A stretch of 61,789 nucleotides of DNA from Provencibacterium sp. (GCA_022793895.1 JAAWDS010000027.1:1-61789), one strand, 5' to 3'; counted from the first letter of the stretch, positions 25,701 through 34,472 are shown. Program-made: numbers and translations. Notes: generated from the sequence alone by a model not told the origin.

Positions 25701-25883
25701 ACAAAGGGGCTGTTGCAAAATAGAGGAGAAACCTCCGGTCGAGCCGATCCTCCGGCTTGCAGGAACCAGAAAAACGGTGTTTTCGCGCCTTGTGGCGCGA
25801 AATTCAGGGTGGTTTCTTCGCCCTGAAAACCGTTTTTCCAAAGGGCGCGTTGCAGAATGAAGTTCTGCAACGCGCCCTTTGTT
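25701..25883 (+). repeat. Dispersed multi-hairpin element, copy A
   Basis: This ~183-bp copy lies between the convergent ROK and GH4 genes. Its left end ACAAAGGGGCTGTTGCAAAA is an imperfect inverted copy of its right end (TTCTGCAACGCGCCCTTTGT). Inside are hairpins TTTCGCGCC-TTGT-GGCGCGAAA (about 25781-25802) and TTCAGGG/CCCTGAA, and a terminal perfect 18-bp stem (25840-25857 with 25863-25880, loop TGAAG). It probably also serves as a bidirectional terminator. Confidence 0.85.
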
Positions 25884-25902
25884 AACGAGAGATCCTTTGA
25901 AT

Positions 25903-27219
25903 TTAGCGGTATTTCGGAAGCCAGTCGCCGTGGGCCTCGATAAGATCGTCCACCATGCGGCGGATGTCGTCGATCGAGAGCTCGGAGGCGGTGTGGGGAT
26001 CGAGCATCGCCGCCTGATAGATATGTTCACGCTTGCGGGTAACGGCTGCTTCGATGGTTAGGAGCTGAACGTTAATGTTCAGCATGTTCATCGCCGCCAG
26101 CTGTACTGGCAGCCGTCCGACGTGGCAGGGATTCACCCCCATGCCGTTGACCAAGCAGGGGACCTCTACGCAGGCGTCGGCAGGCAGGTTGTCGATGAGG
26201 CCCTGGTTAAGCACGTTGCCGCCGATCTGGTAAGGCTGGTCAGTGACAACCGCCTCCATGATCCGGGAGGCATATTCGCGCGAGCGGGTGTGCTCCACGT
26301 TGCCGCCGTTCATGAGCTCCTCGCGCTGCTTCTCCCAGCGTTCGATCTGGTCTACGCAACGGCGGGGATATTCATCGAGCGGGATATTGAACCGGTCGAT
26401 GAGCTCCGGATATTTGTTCTTGATATAGAACATGTTGTATTCTGCGTTGTGCTCGCTCGACTCAGTGCAGTAATAGCCTAATTTATCGATGTAGTCGTAG
26501 CGGACCATATCGTTATGCTTTTCGAGGTTTTTCTCTTTGGCGCGGCGGCGGATTTCAGGGTAGAGATCGTTGCCGTCCCTGTCATAAATTTCGAGCAGCC
26601 AGCCCATGTGGTTAATACCGGCGATCAACTCGCGGCGGCCTTCGATCTTATCCTCCATCCCAAGCGCTTTCAGCAGATGATCGCTGCAAACCTGAACGCT
26701 GTGGCAGAGTCCCACCGTTTTCACGCCGGTGTAGCGCTGCATATAGCCGGAGAGCATCGCCATGGGGTTGGTGTAGTTTAAGAACCAGGCGTCGGGACAG
26801 ACCTCCTCCATGTCCCGTGCAAAATCGTCGAGCACCGGGATGGTGCGCAGCGTGCGCATGATTCCGCCGATGCCCAGCGTATCGGCGATCGTCTGGCGCA
26901 GGCCATATTTTTTGGGGACTTCAAAATCGATGATGGTGCAGGGATCATAGCCGCCCACCTGAATAGCGTTTATAACGAACCGCGCGCCGCGCAGCGCCTC
27001 CTTGCGGTTGGGAACGCCGAGATAGGAGCGGATGGACGTTTTGCCGCCCTGCTGGCGGTTGATTGATTCGAGCACCAGGGCGCTCTCCTCCAGCCGCTTG
27101 GCGTCAATGTCGTACAGGGCGATTTCACATTCGCGCAGCGCCTCGCTGCACATCGTATCGCCCAGAACGTTTTTGGCGAAAACGGTGCTGCCTGCGCCCA
27201 TAAAGGTGATTTTCAGCAT
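25903..27219 (-). CDS. GH4-family glycosidase (NAD- and metal-dependent; MelA-like)
   Basis: This 438-residue GH4 enzyme begins with a Rossmann motif (KITFMGAGSTVFAKNVLGD) for NAD. The metal-binding cysteine motif is C172-H-S-V, and NYTNPMAMLSGYMQRYTG, GINHMGW and the C-terminal GLIDNLPADACVEVPC complete the family pattern. GH4 enzymes cleave by transient oxidation and need a divalent metal. By my recollection, CHSV is the variant of MelA-type alpha-galactosidases, whereas CHG marks alpha-uronidases, so an alpha-galactosidase or alpha-glucosidase is most likely. ATG 27219 follows GGGAGGAG. It diverges from an AraC regulator at 27335. Confidence 0.88.
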   Translation of the reverse strand: MLKITFMGAGSTVFAKNVLGDTMCSEALRECEIALYDIDAKRLEESALVLESINRQQGGKTSIRSYLGVPNRKEALRGARFVINAIQVGGYDPCTIIDFEVPKKYGLRQTIADTLGIGGIMRTLRTIPVLDDFARDMEEVCPDAWFLNYTNPMAMLSGYMQRYTGVKTVGLCHSVQVCSDHLLKALGMEDKIEGRRELIAGINHMGWLLEIYDRDGNDLYPEIRRRAKEKNLEKHNDMVRYDYIDKLGYYCTESSEHNAEYNMFYIKNKYPELIDRFNIPLDEYPRRCVDQIERWEKQREELMNGGNVEHTRSREYASRIMEAVVTDQPYQIGGNVLNQGLIDNLPADACVEVPCLVNGMGVNPCHVGRLPVQLAAMNMLNINVQLLTIEAAVTRKREHIYQAAMLDPHTASELSIDDIRRMVDDLIEAHGDWLPKYR

Positions 27220-27272
27220 GGTATCTCCTCCCTTGTTGCATTCATCATAGCATTTCTTCCGGAAAGAAGCCA

Positions 27273-27302
27273 TTGCACATTGTGTCCTCTTTTTGATATA
27301 AT
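27273..27302 (+). promoter_or_regulatory. Promoter of the AraC gene at 27335
   Basis: TTGCAC (27273-27278), an 18-bp spacer and TATAAT (27297-27302) lie 33 bases before the start codon. Confidence 0.65.
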
Positions 27303-27334
27303 GTGAGAAAATCACGGAGAAGGAGAGAGCGCCT

Positions 27335-28114
27335 ATGCCGGAGGGAGCCAGGGACATTATGATTGTCAACAGGGGGTACCGGGATATCAATCCCCGCTGC
27401 TGCGGCGAAGAACGCTGCCCCCCTGAATACCGCTACGGCCCAGCCATTCGGGAGCACTATCTTTTGCACTATGTGGTTTCTGGAAAGGGCGTCTTTGAGG
27501 CGCGCGGCGCGGCCTTTCCCGTCCGGCAGGGGCAGATTTTTATCATCCGGCCGGGGGAAACGACCACCTATCAGGCGGACCGGAACGATCCGTGGTTTTA
27601 CCGCTGGATAGGGTTTGAAAGCGGAATCGAGCTGCCGCTTCTCCTGCGGCAGCCGGTGCTGGATGCCCCTCAGTGCGGACACCTTTTTTCCGCCCTGGTC
27701 GATTCAGAAAATCTGCAAAGCGGGCGGGAGCTGTATCTGTGCGGAAAGATCTATGAGCTGCTCTCGCTTCTGAGCGCCTCCTCCTCTTCCGGCTCCGCGC
27801 GGGATTATGTGCTGCGGGCGAAAAACTACATTGAATCCAACTATATCGGGGAGATCACCGTCCGCCAGATGGCCGGGTTTTTGGGGCTGGACCGCAGCTA
27901 TTTCAGCGCGCTGTTCCGCAGCCAGACCGGCCGCTCCCCGCAGGACTATCTGGTAGAGCTGCGGCTGCAAAAGGCGGCGGAGCTGATCGCCGTCTACGGC
28001 TACCGGCCTGGGGAGGCGGCGGCCGGGGTTGGCTACCGGGATGTCTGCAACTTTTCCCGAATGTTTAAGCGCCGCTTCGGCGTTTCCCCCTCCTCCTATG
28101 GAAAAGGCCGGTAA
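27335..28114 (+). CDS. AraC-family regulator with cupin sensor domain
   Basis: This 259-residue regulator has an N-terminal AraC_binding (cupin) domain (HYLLHYVVSGKGVFEARG, FPVRQGQIFIIRPGE, WYRW-like WFYRWIGFES) and a C-terminal two-HTH domain (ITVRQMAGFLGLDRSYFSALFRSQTG; RPGEAAAGVGYRDVCNFSRMFKRRFGVSPSSY). It is soluble and likely binds a sugar in the cytoplasm. Being divergent from the GH4 gene, it most likely activates that gene, as with MelR- or RafR-type pairs. Its stop codon lies inside the left arm of a strong terminator. Confidence 0.88.
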   Translation: MPEGARDIMIVNRGYRDINPRCCGEERCPPEYRYGPAIREHYLLHYVVSGKGVFEARGAAFPVRQGQIFIIRPGETTTYQADRNDPWFYRWIGFESGIELPLLLRQPVLDAPQCGHLFSALVDSENLQSGRELYLCGKIYELLSLLSASSSSGSARDYVLRAKNYIESNYIGEITVRQMAGFLGLDRSYFSALFRSQTGRSPQDYLVELRLQKAAELIAVYGYRPGEAAAGVGYRDVCNFSRMFKRRFGVSPSSYGKGR

Positions 28115-28144
28115 AAAACGCAGCGCGTTTTTTACCGGCCTTTG
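28106..28144 (+). terminator. Terminator overlapping the AraC stop
   Basis: Perfect 16-bp arms (28106-28121 and 28125-28140) around AGC are followed by TTTG. The left arm contains the TAA stop of the AraC gene. Confidence 0.75.
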
Positions 28145-28236
28145 AAAAAGCGTTTCTGAGGCGAAGATTACGCCCCGGATTTTGCGCTGTCCGCGCGAAA
28201 CCGCTGCTTTTTCCGGTTTCTGCAAACCGGAGGCGC
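28145..28236 (-). repeat. Dispersed multi-hairpin element, partial inverted copy F
   Basis: On the minus strand this reads CCGGTTTGCAGAAACCGG, AAAAAGCAGCGGTTTCGC, then GGGGCGTAATCTTCGCC and CTTTTTCAAA, matching copy B (44238-44322) almost base for base. The terminal GGGCGCG hairpin is missing and is replaced by the AraC terminator. The left end is unclear. Confidence 0.75.
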
Positions 28237-28296
28237 AGCACTTACAGATTTTCCTGAAAACCGGAAATCATTTTTCAGCGTTGGGATTTTTAAAGC

Positions 28297-28321
28297 GGCG
28301 GCCGGGAGGCTCCCGGCCGCC
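28297..28321 (-). terminator. Terminator of the small charged protein gene
   Basis: GGCGGCCGGGAG and CTCCCGGCCGCC form a 12-bp stem with a 1-base centre, seven bases after the stop on the minus strand. A short T-rich/A-rich stretch follows. Confidence 0.55.
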
Positions 28322-28327
28322 ATGGGC

Positions 28328-28816
28328 TTATACCCGCATGGAAAGCGCAGGCTTGCCGCTCTCCTCAGCCGTCCGGCCCTCGCGGTTATAGAGAGGGCTG
28401 GGGGTGGATTCCGCTTTTTTGCCGGCGGAAGGCGTTTCTTTGGAATCCTCCTCTGCCGGAGAGACCTCCTTTTTAGAGTCTTTGGCCTTTTGAGCGTTTT
28501 TGGCGCTGGCCGCTTCGGCATCCTTTTTCTCCGCTTTGGCGGCGTCCTGCACGGCCTGGTTGGCCTTTTCCAGCATACCGGCTTGGGACTTTGTAATTTC
28601 CTCAGAGGCTTTTTTGGTTCTGGCGAGCTCCTCCTTCTTCTTTTCAGAGGTGCTCTCCACTCCGCCATCCTGATTGATTTCACTCTCCAAAACTTTCGCC
28701 CGGCCATCCAACCGGTTTTGCACGCTGGTCTGGGTCTTGGCCTGCATCATAGCGCTTTTTGCGGAGAGCATAGCCATTTGCAGATTTGCGCCGCAGCTGC
28801 TGTTGATTCCCGTCAT
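28328..28816 (-). CDS. Small charged coiled-coil protein, function unknown
   Basis: This 162-residue protein has no signal peptide or membrane segment. Residues 1-60 hold an uncharged then mixed helix (CGANLQMAMLSAKSAMMQAK), residues 60-115 a Lys/Glu/Ala coiled coil, and the tail is disordered. I do not recognise the family. The AGGAGG site before ATG 28816 is strong, and the gene ends in a solid hairpin, so it is likely real. It lies just downstream of the GHKL/LytTR operon on the same strand, 135 bp from the kinase stop, and could be co-transcribed with it. Confidence 0.6.
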   Translation of the reverse strand: MTGINSSCGANLQMAMLSAKSAMMQAKTQTSVQNRLDGRAKVLESEINQDGGVESTSEKKKEELARTKKASEEITKSQAGMLEKANQAVQDAAKAEKKDAEAASAKNAQKAKDSKKEVSPAEEDSKETPSAGKKAESTPSPLYNREGRTAEESGKPALSMRV

Positions 28817-28951
28817 TGTTCGGTTCCTCCTGTCTCGTTTTGAATATGGACAGCCTCTTTCCGGCCGCCTATTCCATATGTCGGCGGGGCGGGTTCCCGG
28901 TCAAGCGGGGATGTTGTGAAACGTCCCTTTTCGGTTGTGAAGCCGGGCGGG

Positions 28952-30328
28952 CTACCGCGCCATGAGCAGGATGTCCAGCGTGAATCGGTTTTCTTCCAAT
29001 GTAATGTCGATATCCCCGCAGTATTTCTGCGCTACCTTTTGGATGTTGGCGAGGCCAAGGCCATGCCCTGGAGCTTTTTTGGAGCTTAATGGAAGGCCGT
29101 TCTCCTCGTTGAAAAGAATTTCACCCGCAAAGCTGTTGGAGATTTCGAGCAGATAGGCGTTTTTCTTGCGGTAAGAAAGGATTTGTATCGAAGGGCTGGC
29201 GCTGGCTTGAGCGCCCTCCAGCGCATTGGCGATCGCGTTGTTTAAGAGAATGCTGAGATCGAAGGCGTTGATGCCGGACCCTTCCGGATAATGGAAAGCG
29301 CACTGAAAGTCTATCCCCTTTTCTTCCGCCTCTTTTTTCCGTTCGCTTAAAATGACGTCGGTCACAGGGTGGCCGCTTTGGATGCCGGGAACGGCTTCGT
29401 TTATCTGTTCCTTCATCTGCCGGAGATATTCTCCGGCCTGTTCCCATTCCTTCCTCAGGTAGAGCTGTTCCAAGGTCAGAAGGTGGTTCCCCATGTCGTG
29501 CTTTAAGCTGCGGATGTCGCTGTAGAGCCGTTCCACCTCGGCAATATGGCGCTTGATCTCCTCGGTCTGTTCCAGCAGCAGGCGGTTTCTCTTTTCCTCC
29601 TCCTGCCGGTTTTTGAGACTTTGGAAAATTACCGTCACCGTTAAAATGGAGAGGAGAGAGATGAGATAATAAAACAGATAGAGCCAGCTATAGCCGCCGT
29701 AGGCGTCGGAGATCCGGTTCCCGGTGTTTCGTTCATACAGGGCTTGGTAGGAGGATAAAACCGCGTAATTCAGGGCGCTGGAGAGAGAAGGGATGAAGAG
29801 CAGCAGAAGCTCCCGCTTGGTCATGCCCTCCCGCTTGTAAATATAGGCTTTTAGGAGGATCTGAACGGCTAGGAACATAAGGGCAAAGTTCAGCAGCCGA
29901 TCGATCAGCAGCCGTAGGGTAAAAACGATAAACAGCGCCCATTCGTTTTGCTGTATGCCGGGTATCTGGGAGAACAGCGGATCCGCCGTCTGGCTGAGGG
30001 TAACTTCCATGGCAGAGGATAACCAGCGCAGCGAAAAAAAGGTGGAGCCCAGAAAAATCTTTTGTTCCACATTTTCCCGCTCCAACAGGTACATGACCAA
30101 AAAGGCGGCCAAAACGCCGCACAAATAGGCGCAGAAATTGCTTATGACCCAGGGGATATAGTAGAGAACGGTCATCGTGAGAAAATAAGCGGCCCCTACC
30201 CGCCAGGCCCGGCGTTTTTGCCGCATGAAGGCTTTCGCCAGGCGATAGCAGCAATAGGCGGTGGAGGCGGCCGTCCCAAAGAAAAGAAGGTTGGAAACGA
30301 TCTGGTAATAAACGTCAATCTCCCACAT
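28952..30328 (-). CDS. GHKL sensor histidine kinase (AgrC/NatK type)
   Basis: This 458-residue protein has about six N-terminal membrane helices (residues 10-230) with no obvious outside domain, a coiled-coil linker, then the dimerisation box with the phosphorylated His in SLKHDMGNHLLTL. The GHKL ATPase follows: LLNNAIANALEGA (N box) and GHGLGLANIQKVAQKYCG (G box). It pairs with the LytTR regulator directly upstream; its ATG at 30328 lies 14 bases inside the regulator gene. Relatives sense peptide pheromones or membrane stress. No peptide precursor gene is evident, so the signal is unknown. Confidence 0.88.
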   Translation of the reverse strand: MWEIDVYYQIVSNLLFFGTAASTAYCCYRLAKAFMRQKRRAWRVGAAYFLTMTVLYYIPWVISNFCAYLCGVLAAFLVMYLLERENVEQKIFLGSTFFSLRWLSSAMEVTLSQTADPLFSQIPGIQQNEWALFIVFTLRLLIDRLLNFALMFLAVQILLKAYIYKREGMTKRELLLLFIPSLSSALNYAVLSSYQALYERNTGNRISDAYGGYSWLYLFYYLISLLSILTVTVIFQSLKNRQEEEKRNRLLLEQTEEIKRHIAEVERLYSDIRSLKHDMGNHLLTLEQLYLRKEWEQAGEYLRQMKEQINEAVPGIQSGHPVTDVILSERKKEAEEKGIDFQCAFHYPEGSGINAFDLSILLNNAIANALEGAQASASPSIQILSYRKKNAYLLEISNSFAGEILFNEENGLPLSSKKAPGHGLGLANIQKVAQKYCGDIDITLEENRFTLDILLMAR

Positions 30329-31040
30329 AGCCGTTCCCCCGTTCCGCCCGGCGGCTATAGCGCAGATAGCCTTTGACAAAGGCGGGATAGTTCTGTTTGG
30401 CCATGAGCGCCTTCCCCTTTTCCAGCCAAACGGTGGAGGAATCATATTTCACCACATATTTGAAATGAATAAGATAAGCGCGGTGGGGTCGAAAAAAATC
30501 CTCGCCCGCCTGTTTGGCAAGTTCGGAGAGCCGGCCGTAGTATTCAATTTCCTTATCCAGCTCATGAATCAGAACCTTGCGGTTAAAAACCTCCGCATAG
30601 ATAACGGCGTCCAATGAAACCCGGATATGCGCCCCTTTCGACCGAATCAGCAGGGAATCCTGCTTCCGGGGAAGCAGGAGAGGCTCCCGGCATTGCGCAA
30701 TCGCCCTTTGCAGCACGGCGGTAAAACGCTCGTCCTCAAACGGCTTTATGAGATAGTGGAAGGCCCCCACGTCGAAGGCTTGGAAAACATATTCCTCCAT
30801 AGCGGTAATAAAGATGAGAACGGTGTCCCATCCCTTTTCCCGAAGCGCCTTGGCCGTTTCCATCCCGTTGATGCCCGGCAGCCGGATATCCAAGAGCAGA
30901 ATATCCGGAGCCCGTCCGGCGGCGATCAGCTTTTCACCGGAGGAATAGGCTACCGTTTCCAGATCGGGAAAAAGCCTGTGGAGCTTCTCCTCCAGCAGCT
31001 TCCGGATCTCCGGTTCGTCGTCGCAAATAGCGATTTGCAT
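30315..31040 (-). CDS. LytTR-family response regulator
   Basis: This 241-residue regulator has a receiver domain (CDDEPEIRKLLEEKL, phosphorylated Asp in ILLLDIRLPGINGME, FITAMEEYVFQAFDVGAFHYLIKPF with the conserved Lys) and a C-terminal LytTR DNA-binding domain (IRSKGAHIRVSLDAVIYAEV, FFRPHRAYLIHFKYV, AKQNYPAFVKGYLRYS). It binds paired direct repeats in target promoters once phosphorylated by the kinase encoded next. It is the first gene of the operon. Start ATG 31040 follows GGAGAAGACC. Confidence 0.9.
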   Translation of the reverse strand: MQIAICDDEPEIRKLLEEKLHRLFPDLETVAYSSGEKLIAAGRAPDILLLDIRLPGINGMETAKALREKGWDTVLIFITAMEEYVFQAFDVGAFHYLIKPFEDERFTAVLQRAIAQCREPLLLPRKQDSLLIRSKGAHIRVSLDAVIYAEVFNRKVLIHELDKEIEYYGRLSELAKQAGEDFFRPHRAYLIHFKYVVKYDSSTVWLEKGKALMAKQNYPAFVKGYLRYSRRAERGNGYVGD

Positions 31041-31267
31041 AGGCCGGTCTTCTCCTTTCCTCTCAAGCTCCGCATACTGCGCGGCAGGACTTGTCCTTTC
31101 TCTATTATAGCGGATAGCGGCCGGACAGCGCAGGCAAAATGCTGTGAAACGGCCGTTATTGGTTGTGAAATCATGTTGGAAAGGGGTGAAACCGCTACGC
31201 AGGAGGGGGGATTTCTCCCTGATTTTCGTGCTTCCTCGGTTTATCGCAAAAATATTCTTAGGATATC

Positions 31268-31296
31268 TTGTTAGATTTTGTGATTTATGCTATAAT
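31268..31296 (+). promoter_or_regulatory. Promoter of the YesN-type gene at 31430
   Basis: TTGTTA (31268-31273), a 17-bp spacer and TATAAT (31291-31296) form a good sigma-A promoter with a leader of about 130 bases. Confidence 0.75.
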
Positions 31297-31429
31297 TTCA
31301 GCAACAGGCTACAGAGTAAAGAAAGCAGCCGTTATGTTTATTGATAAACAATAAAAGAGCGGTTTTTTGTTTCTGTTGTTAAATCTATGGTTTTAGCAAC
31401 AGGCAGGGTGATCAAGATGGGAACAGGTG
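31297..31429 (+). promoter_or_regulatory. Structured leader of the YesN-type gene
   Basis: The leader contains TTTATTG-ATAAA-CAATAAA (about 31337-31355) and CTGTTGTTAAA with TTTTAGCAACAG (31373-31402), two hairpins or palindromes. A direct repeat CAGCAACAGGC / TAGCAACAGGC lies at about 31299 and 31394. These may be operators or an RNA control element. No known riboswitch was recognised. Confidence 0.4.
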
Positions 31430-33742
31430 ATGCCGTTGACAAATCTTTGGGAAAGGCTGAAAGCGCCCCGCAGCAAGCTGGGGCGGCTATTTTATTCCTA
31501 TCTTTCCATGCTGCTGGTCCCTATCCTGATTAGCTCGGCCGCTTATATCCGTATGGAACAGATGGTGCGCGGGCAGTCCATCCGGATTGTGGAAACGGCG
31601 GTTGAGCAGATGGGGGAGGAGCTGGATCGGGCGCTGCAAGAGGCGGAAACGCTGGCGAATGCGATGATCTCCAACCGGCGCGTAAAAATCTGCGCGAACG
31701 CAAACAAGCCCTCCTCCTCTACCAGCGTCTACGATCTGCTGGAAATGAGCTATGACCTGCGTAACTATGGGCTGGGCCTTTCCAACATCAGCGATTTTTT
31801 CCTTTACTTTCCCAAGAGCGACGTTATTATGACCCGCAGCGCCTCCTATTCCCCCTCGCTGTTTTTTCAACACATTTATGGGAGTAGCAGCGTCGCCTAT
31901 GAAGAATTTTATGAGGAAACCTTAAACGGCTATTACCGTGGATCCATCCTCCATTCCCGCGTAGAGAGCCGGGGGCAGGGGAAGGAGGCGCTGCTTTATG
32001 CGCTGACCCTTCCGGGGGCGGAGGCGGGAAGCGTAGGGGCGAACATCTTCCTGCTGCTCGATGTAGCGTCGCTTCAGGATTCGTTCCGCGGCTTTGCGGA
32101 TATCATGCCGGGCTCAAAGGCCGTTTTGTTCCAAAGCCGGTCGCAGGAAGCTCTGCTCTGCTTCTCCACCCTGTCCGAACCGGAGGAGGCGGTGCGCAGG
32201 GAATTTGAGGAGGGGGTCCATCTCCAAAGCGGTTATCTGGCTTCGCGGCTTTCCTCTCAAACGGGGAAAGGGCTGGAATACATCATCTGGCAGCCGGTGC
32301 GCACCGTTCTGGATCCGGTGCGGCGGATACGGAATTTTTTGCTCGCAGCGATCGCTTGCTACATGCTGGTGGGGATTTTCATGTCCTATTTCCTTTCGGA
32401 GAAAGCGCGTGCGCCCGTTAAATCCTTATTCGGCGCTATCCAGCCGCTGCTGCACATGAAAGCGGCCTCCCCCCGCCGGGATTACCGGCAGGATCTGAAG
32501 CTGATTGAGGAAGGGGTGTTTCATCTTGCGGCGCAGAACGAATCGGCCTCCCGCCGTTTGAATGAAATGCTGCCGGTGGTCCGCAACAATGTGCTCAACA
32601 AACTGCTGGCAGGCGACTGGGCAGGAGAGGCGCGCCCCTCGCGCTTTTTGGAGAAATATGCGTTGCAGCTGGACGAGCCCTGGTTTTTTGTGCTGATTCT
32701 GATGTTGGATACGGCGGACGGAGCGGAAGCCGGATCGGAGCTGGCGGCCGCCGCCGGAATCGCTTGCGCGCATGCCTCGGCTTTCAGCCATTGCTATTGC
32801 GCCGAACCGGCCAGCCGGCAGGTCTGCCTGATTGTGAACCACGTCCGTCCGGTGGAGGATGCGGAGATTCTCCAGTTGGCGCACGCCATTCGGAACGAAC
32901 TCTTTTACCGCATGAATCTGGACGCTTCGGCCTACACCGGAACCTGCGGGGAAGGACTGGGCAGTATTGCTCGCTCCTATCATGAGGCGCTGCAAGCGCT
33001 TCATTACCGGGCGGTGATTCCGGGAAGCAGCGTAATCGAATACCGCGGCCTGGCGCGCGGCTCCAGCCCGGTTCATTATGGGGCGGAAGCCGAGCTTGGC
33101 CTACAGAATGCGCTGCGCGAGGGCGATCTGGCCAAGGCGCAGTTGGGAATCGACCGGCTCTTTGAGGAGCATGCGCTGGAGCGGAGCATGGATCCCTATA
33201 TGGCGCACTGCCTGGTGATCCGGCTTTTGCTGACGCTGATCGAAGCGGGCGAGAGTGTCGGCTACAGTCTATATAACGATCCGCCGCTTCAGCCGGTGAT
33301 CCGCGGGCTGTTCCCGTTGGATGCGCGCATGGAGGAAACGAACGAAATCTTAAAGCAGATTGCGGGCCGGCTGTGCGGTTATGTGTGCGAACACCGGGAT
33401 CGCACGCTGAAAAGCCTTCGGGAACGCGCGGAAGAGATCATTGCCCAGGAAATCGCCAACCCGGAGCTGAGCCAAACCTATCTTGCGCAGCAGCTTGGGG
33501 TCAGCGCGCCCTATCTTTCCGCCTTTTTTAAAGAAAAGATGGGGCAGAATATGGTGGACTACATCAACCGCCGCCGCTGCGGGCTGGCTAGGCGTTATCT
33601 CTCGGAAACCGATTGGACGCTTTCCGAGATCGCCAGCCAGGTAGGATTGGCGGACAGCGCCGCCGTGATCCGCATTTTCAAAAAATATTGCGGGATGACG
33701 CCTGGGCAGTTCCGCAAACAGCTGGATTCCGCACGGCGGTGA
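31430..33742 (+). CDS. YesN-type AraC-family regulator with membrane sensor domain
   Basis: This ~770-residue protein resembles the regulator at 5412: an N-terminal membrane helix (FYSYLSMLLVPILISSAAYI), an outside sensor domain to about residue 295, a second helix (FLLAAIACYMLVGIFMSYFL), a cytoplasmic linker and a C-terminal AraC domain (LSQTYLAQQLGVSAPYLSAFFKEKMG, TLSEIASQVGLADSAAVIRIFKKYCGMTPGQFRK). No importer genes lie downstream, so its targets are elsewhere or include itself. A GTG at 31427 directly precedes ATG 31430 and either could be used; the ribosome site (GAACAGG) is weak. Confidence 0.85.
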   Translation: MPLTNLWERLKAPRSKLGRLFYSYLSMLLVPILISSAAYIRMEQMVRGQSIRIVETAVEQMGEELDRALQEAETLANAMISNRRVKICANANKPSSSTSVYDLLEMSYDLRNYGLGLSNISDFFLYFPKSDVIMTRSASYSPSLFFQHIYGSSSVAYEEFYEETLNGYYRGSILHSRVESRGQGKEALLYALTLPGAEAGSVGANIFLLLDVASLQDSFRGFADIMPGSKAVLFQSRSQEALLCFSTLSEPEEAVRREFEEGVHLQSGYLASRLSSQTGKGLEYIIWQPVRTVLDPVRRIRNFLLAAIACYMLVGIFMSYFLSEKARAPVKSLFGAIQPLLHMKAASPRRDYRQDLKLIEEGVFHLAAQNESASRRLNEMLPVVRNNVLNKLLAGDWAGEARPSRFLEKYALQLDEPWFFVLILMLDTADGAEAGSELAAAAGIACAHASAFSHCYCAEPASRQVCLIVNHVRPVEDAEILQLAHAIRNELFYRMNLDASAYTGTCGEGLGSIARSYHEALQALHYRAVIPGSSVIEYRGLARGSSPVHYGAEAELGLQNALREGDLAKAQLGIDRLFEEHALERSMDPYMAHCLVIRLLLTLIEAGESVGYSLYNDPPLQPVIRGLFPLDARMEETNEILKQIAGRLCGYVCEHRDRTLKSLRERAEEIIAQEIANPELSQTYLAQQLGVSAPYLSAFFKEKMGQNMVDYINRRRCGLARRYLSETDWTLSEIASQVGLADSAAVIRIFKKYCGMTPGQFRKQLDSARR

Positions 33743-33861
33743 GCGAAACCCGGAACCCTTTTGATAGCTGCGCCGTCAAAAGGATCCGTTGACCCCGCCG
33801 CTGCCGCGGCAGCCGGGGCGAACGGCCGAAAAATATCCGCCTTTGGCGTCTGTTTTTTTAT

Positions 33862-33913
33862 AAACAACCGCAGCCCTTCCGAAGCATTTGGATCCGGAGG
33901 GCTGCGGTTGTTT
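33862..33913. terminator. Strong bidirectional terminator
   Basis: The arms AAACAACCGCAGCCC (from 33862) and GGGCTGCGGTTGTTT (to 33913) pair fully, with A/T ends on both sides. They separate the convergent YesN-type and HPr-like genes. Confidence 0.8.
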
Positions 33914-33970
33914 CAATTGGTACGAAAAGCTCTTGTTTAAAGAAAAAGAAGAGGCCCTCTCTTCTTTGGC

Positions 33971-34234
33971 TCAGAGCTGATGAATGGCCGAGACCAAAAC
34001 GGCGGGATCCTGGGAGGCGTCCTCCCCGACCAAGCGGATGGTATCTCCCTTTTGAATGCCCAGCTTGAGCAGCCCCAAAAGGCTGGAAGCGCTGCAAGCG
34101 CGGTTTTCCTGCGGTTTTTCAATTGTCCAGCGCCCTCCGAGGCCGGAAATGGCGTTGTGAAGCTGGCGGGCGTTTTGTCCATACAGATCGCAGGGGGCCT
34201 GGATAGTCATATGGACAGTAGGACGGTTCGTCAT
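33971..34234 (-). CDS. HPr/Crh-like protein lacking the catalytic His
   Basis: This 87-residue protein has the HPr fold pattern. At the active-site turn, where HPr has GxHARP, it has GQNARQ, so His15 is replaced by Asn (N21). The regulatory serine site is kept as SSLLGLLKLGIQKGD, with S51 aligning to Ser46. Loss of His15 with retention of Ser46 is the hallmark of Crh, a partner of CcpA in carbon control that cannot pass phosphate to sugars. Whether it acts with CcpA here is inference. Start ATG 34234 follows GAGGTG. Confidence 0.75.
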   Translation of the reverse strand: MTNRPTVHMTIQAPCDLYGQNARQLHNAISGLGGRWTIEKPQENRACSASSLLGLLKLGIQKGDTIRLVGEDASQDPAVLVSAIHQL

Positions 34235-34297
34235 GTTCAGCACCTCATTTGTTCGGAATTTGGCTAGGGCTGGAAAAGCCGTGGCCAGGATGCGGTA

Positions 34298-34327
34298 AGC
34301 ATACAACACCGCACCTTCCATTGTCAA
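34298..34327 (-). promoter_or_regulatory. Promoter of the HPr-like gene
   Basis: On the minus strand, consensus TTGACA (34327-34322), an 18-bp spacer and TATGCT (34303-34298) lie about 60 bases before the start. Confidence 0.65.
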
Positions 34328-34472
34328 TCGATCCCGATCATTTTTGGCGGATTTTCTAAACGTTAATCAATCGCCGCCCTTGTTTCTGTGGTAAAAACAG
34401 GAGATTTTATAACATGGACACATCCCGTTCATAAAAAGAAAGACCGTCCAGAGAGCTGTATCCGGTTCCAGG

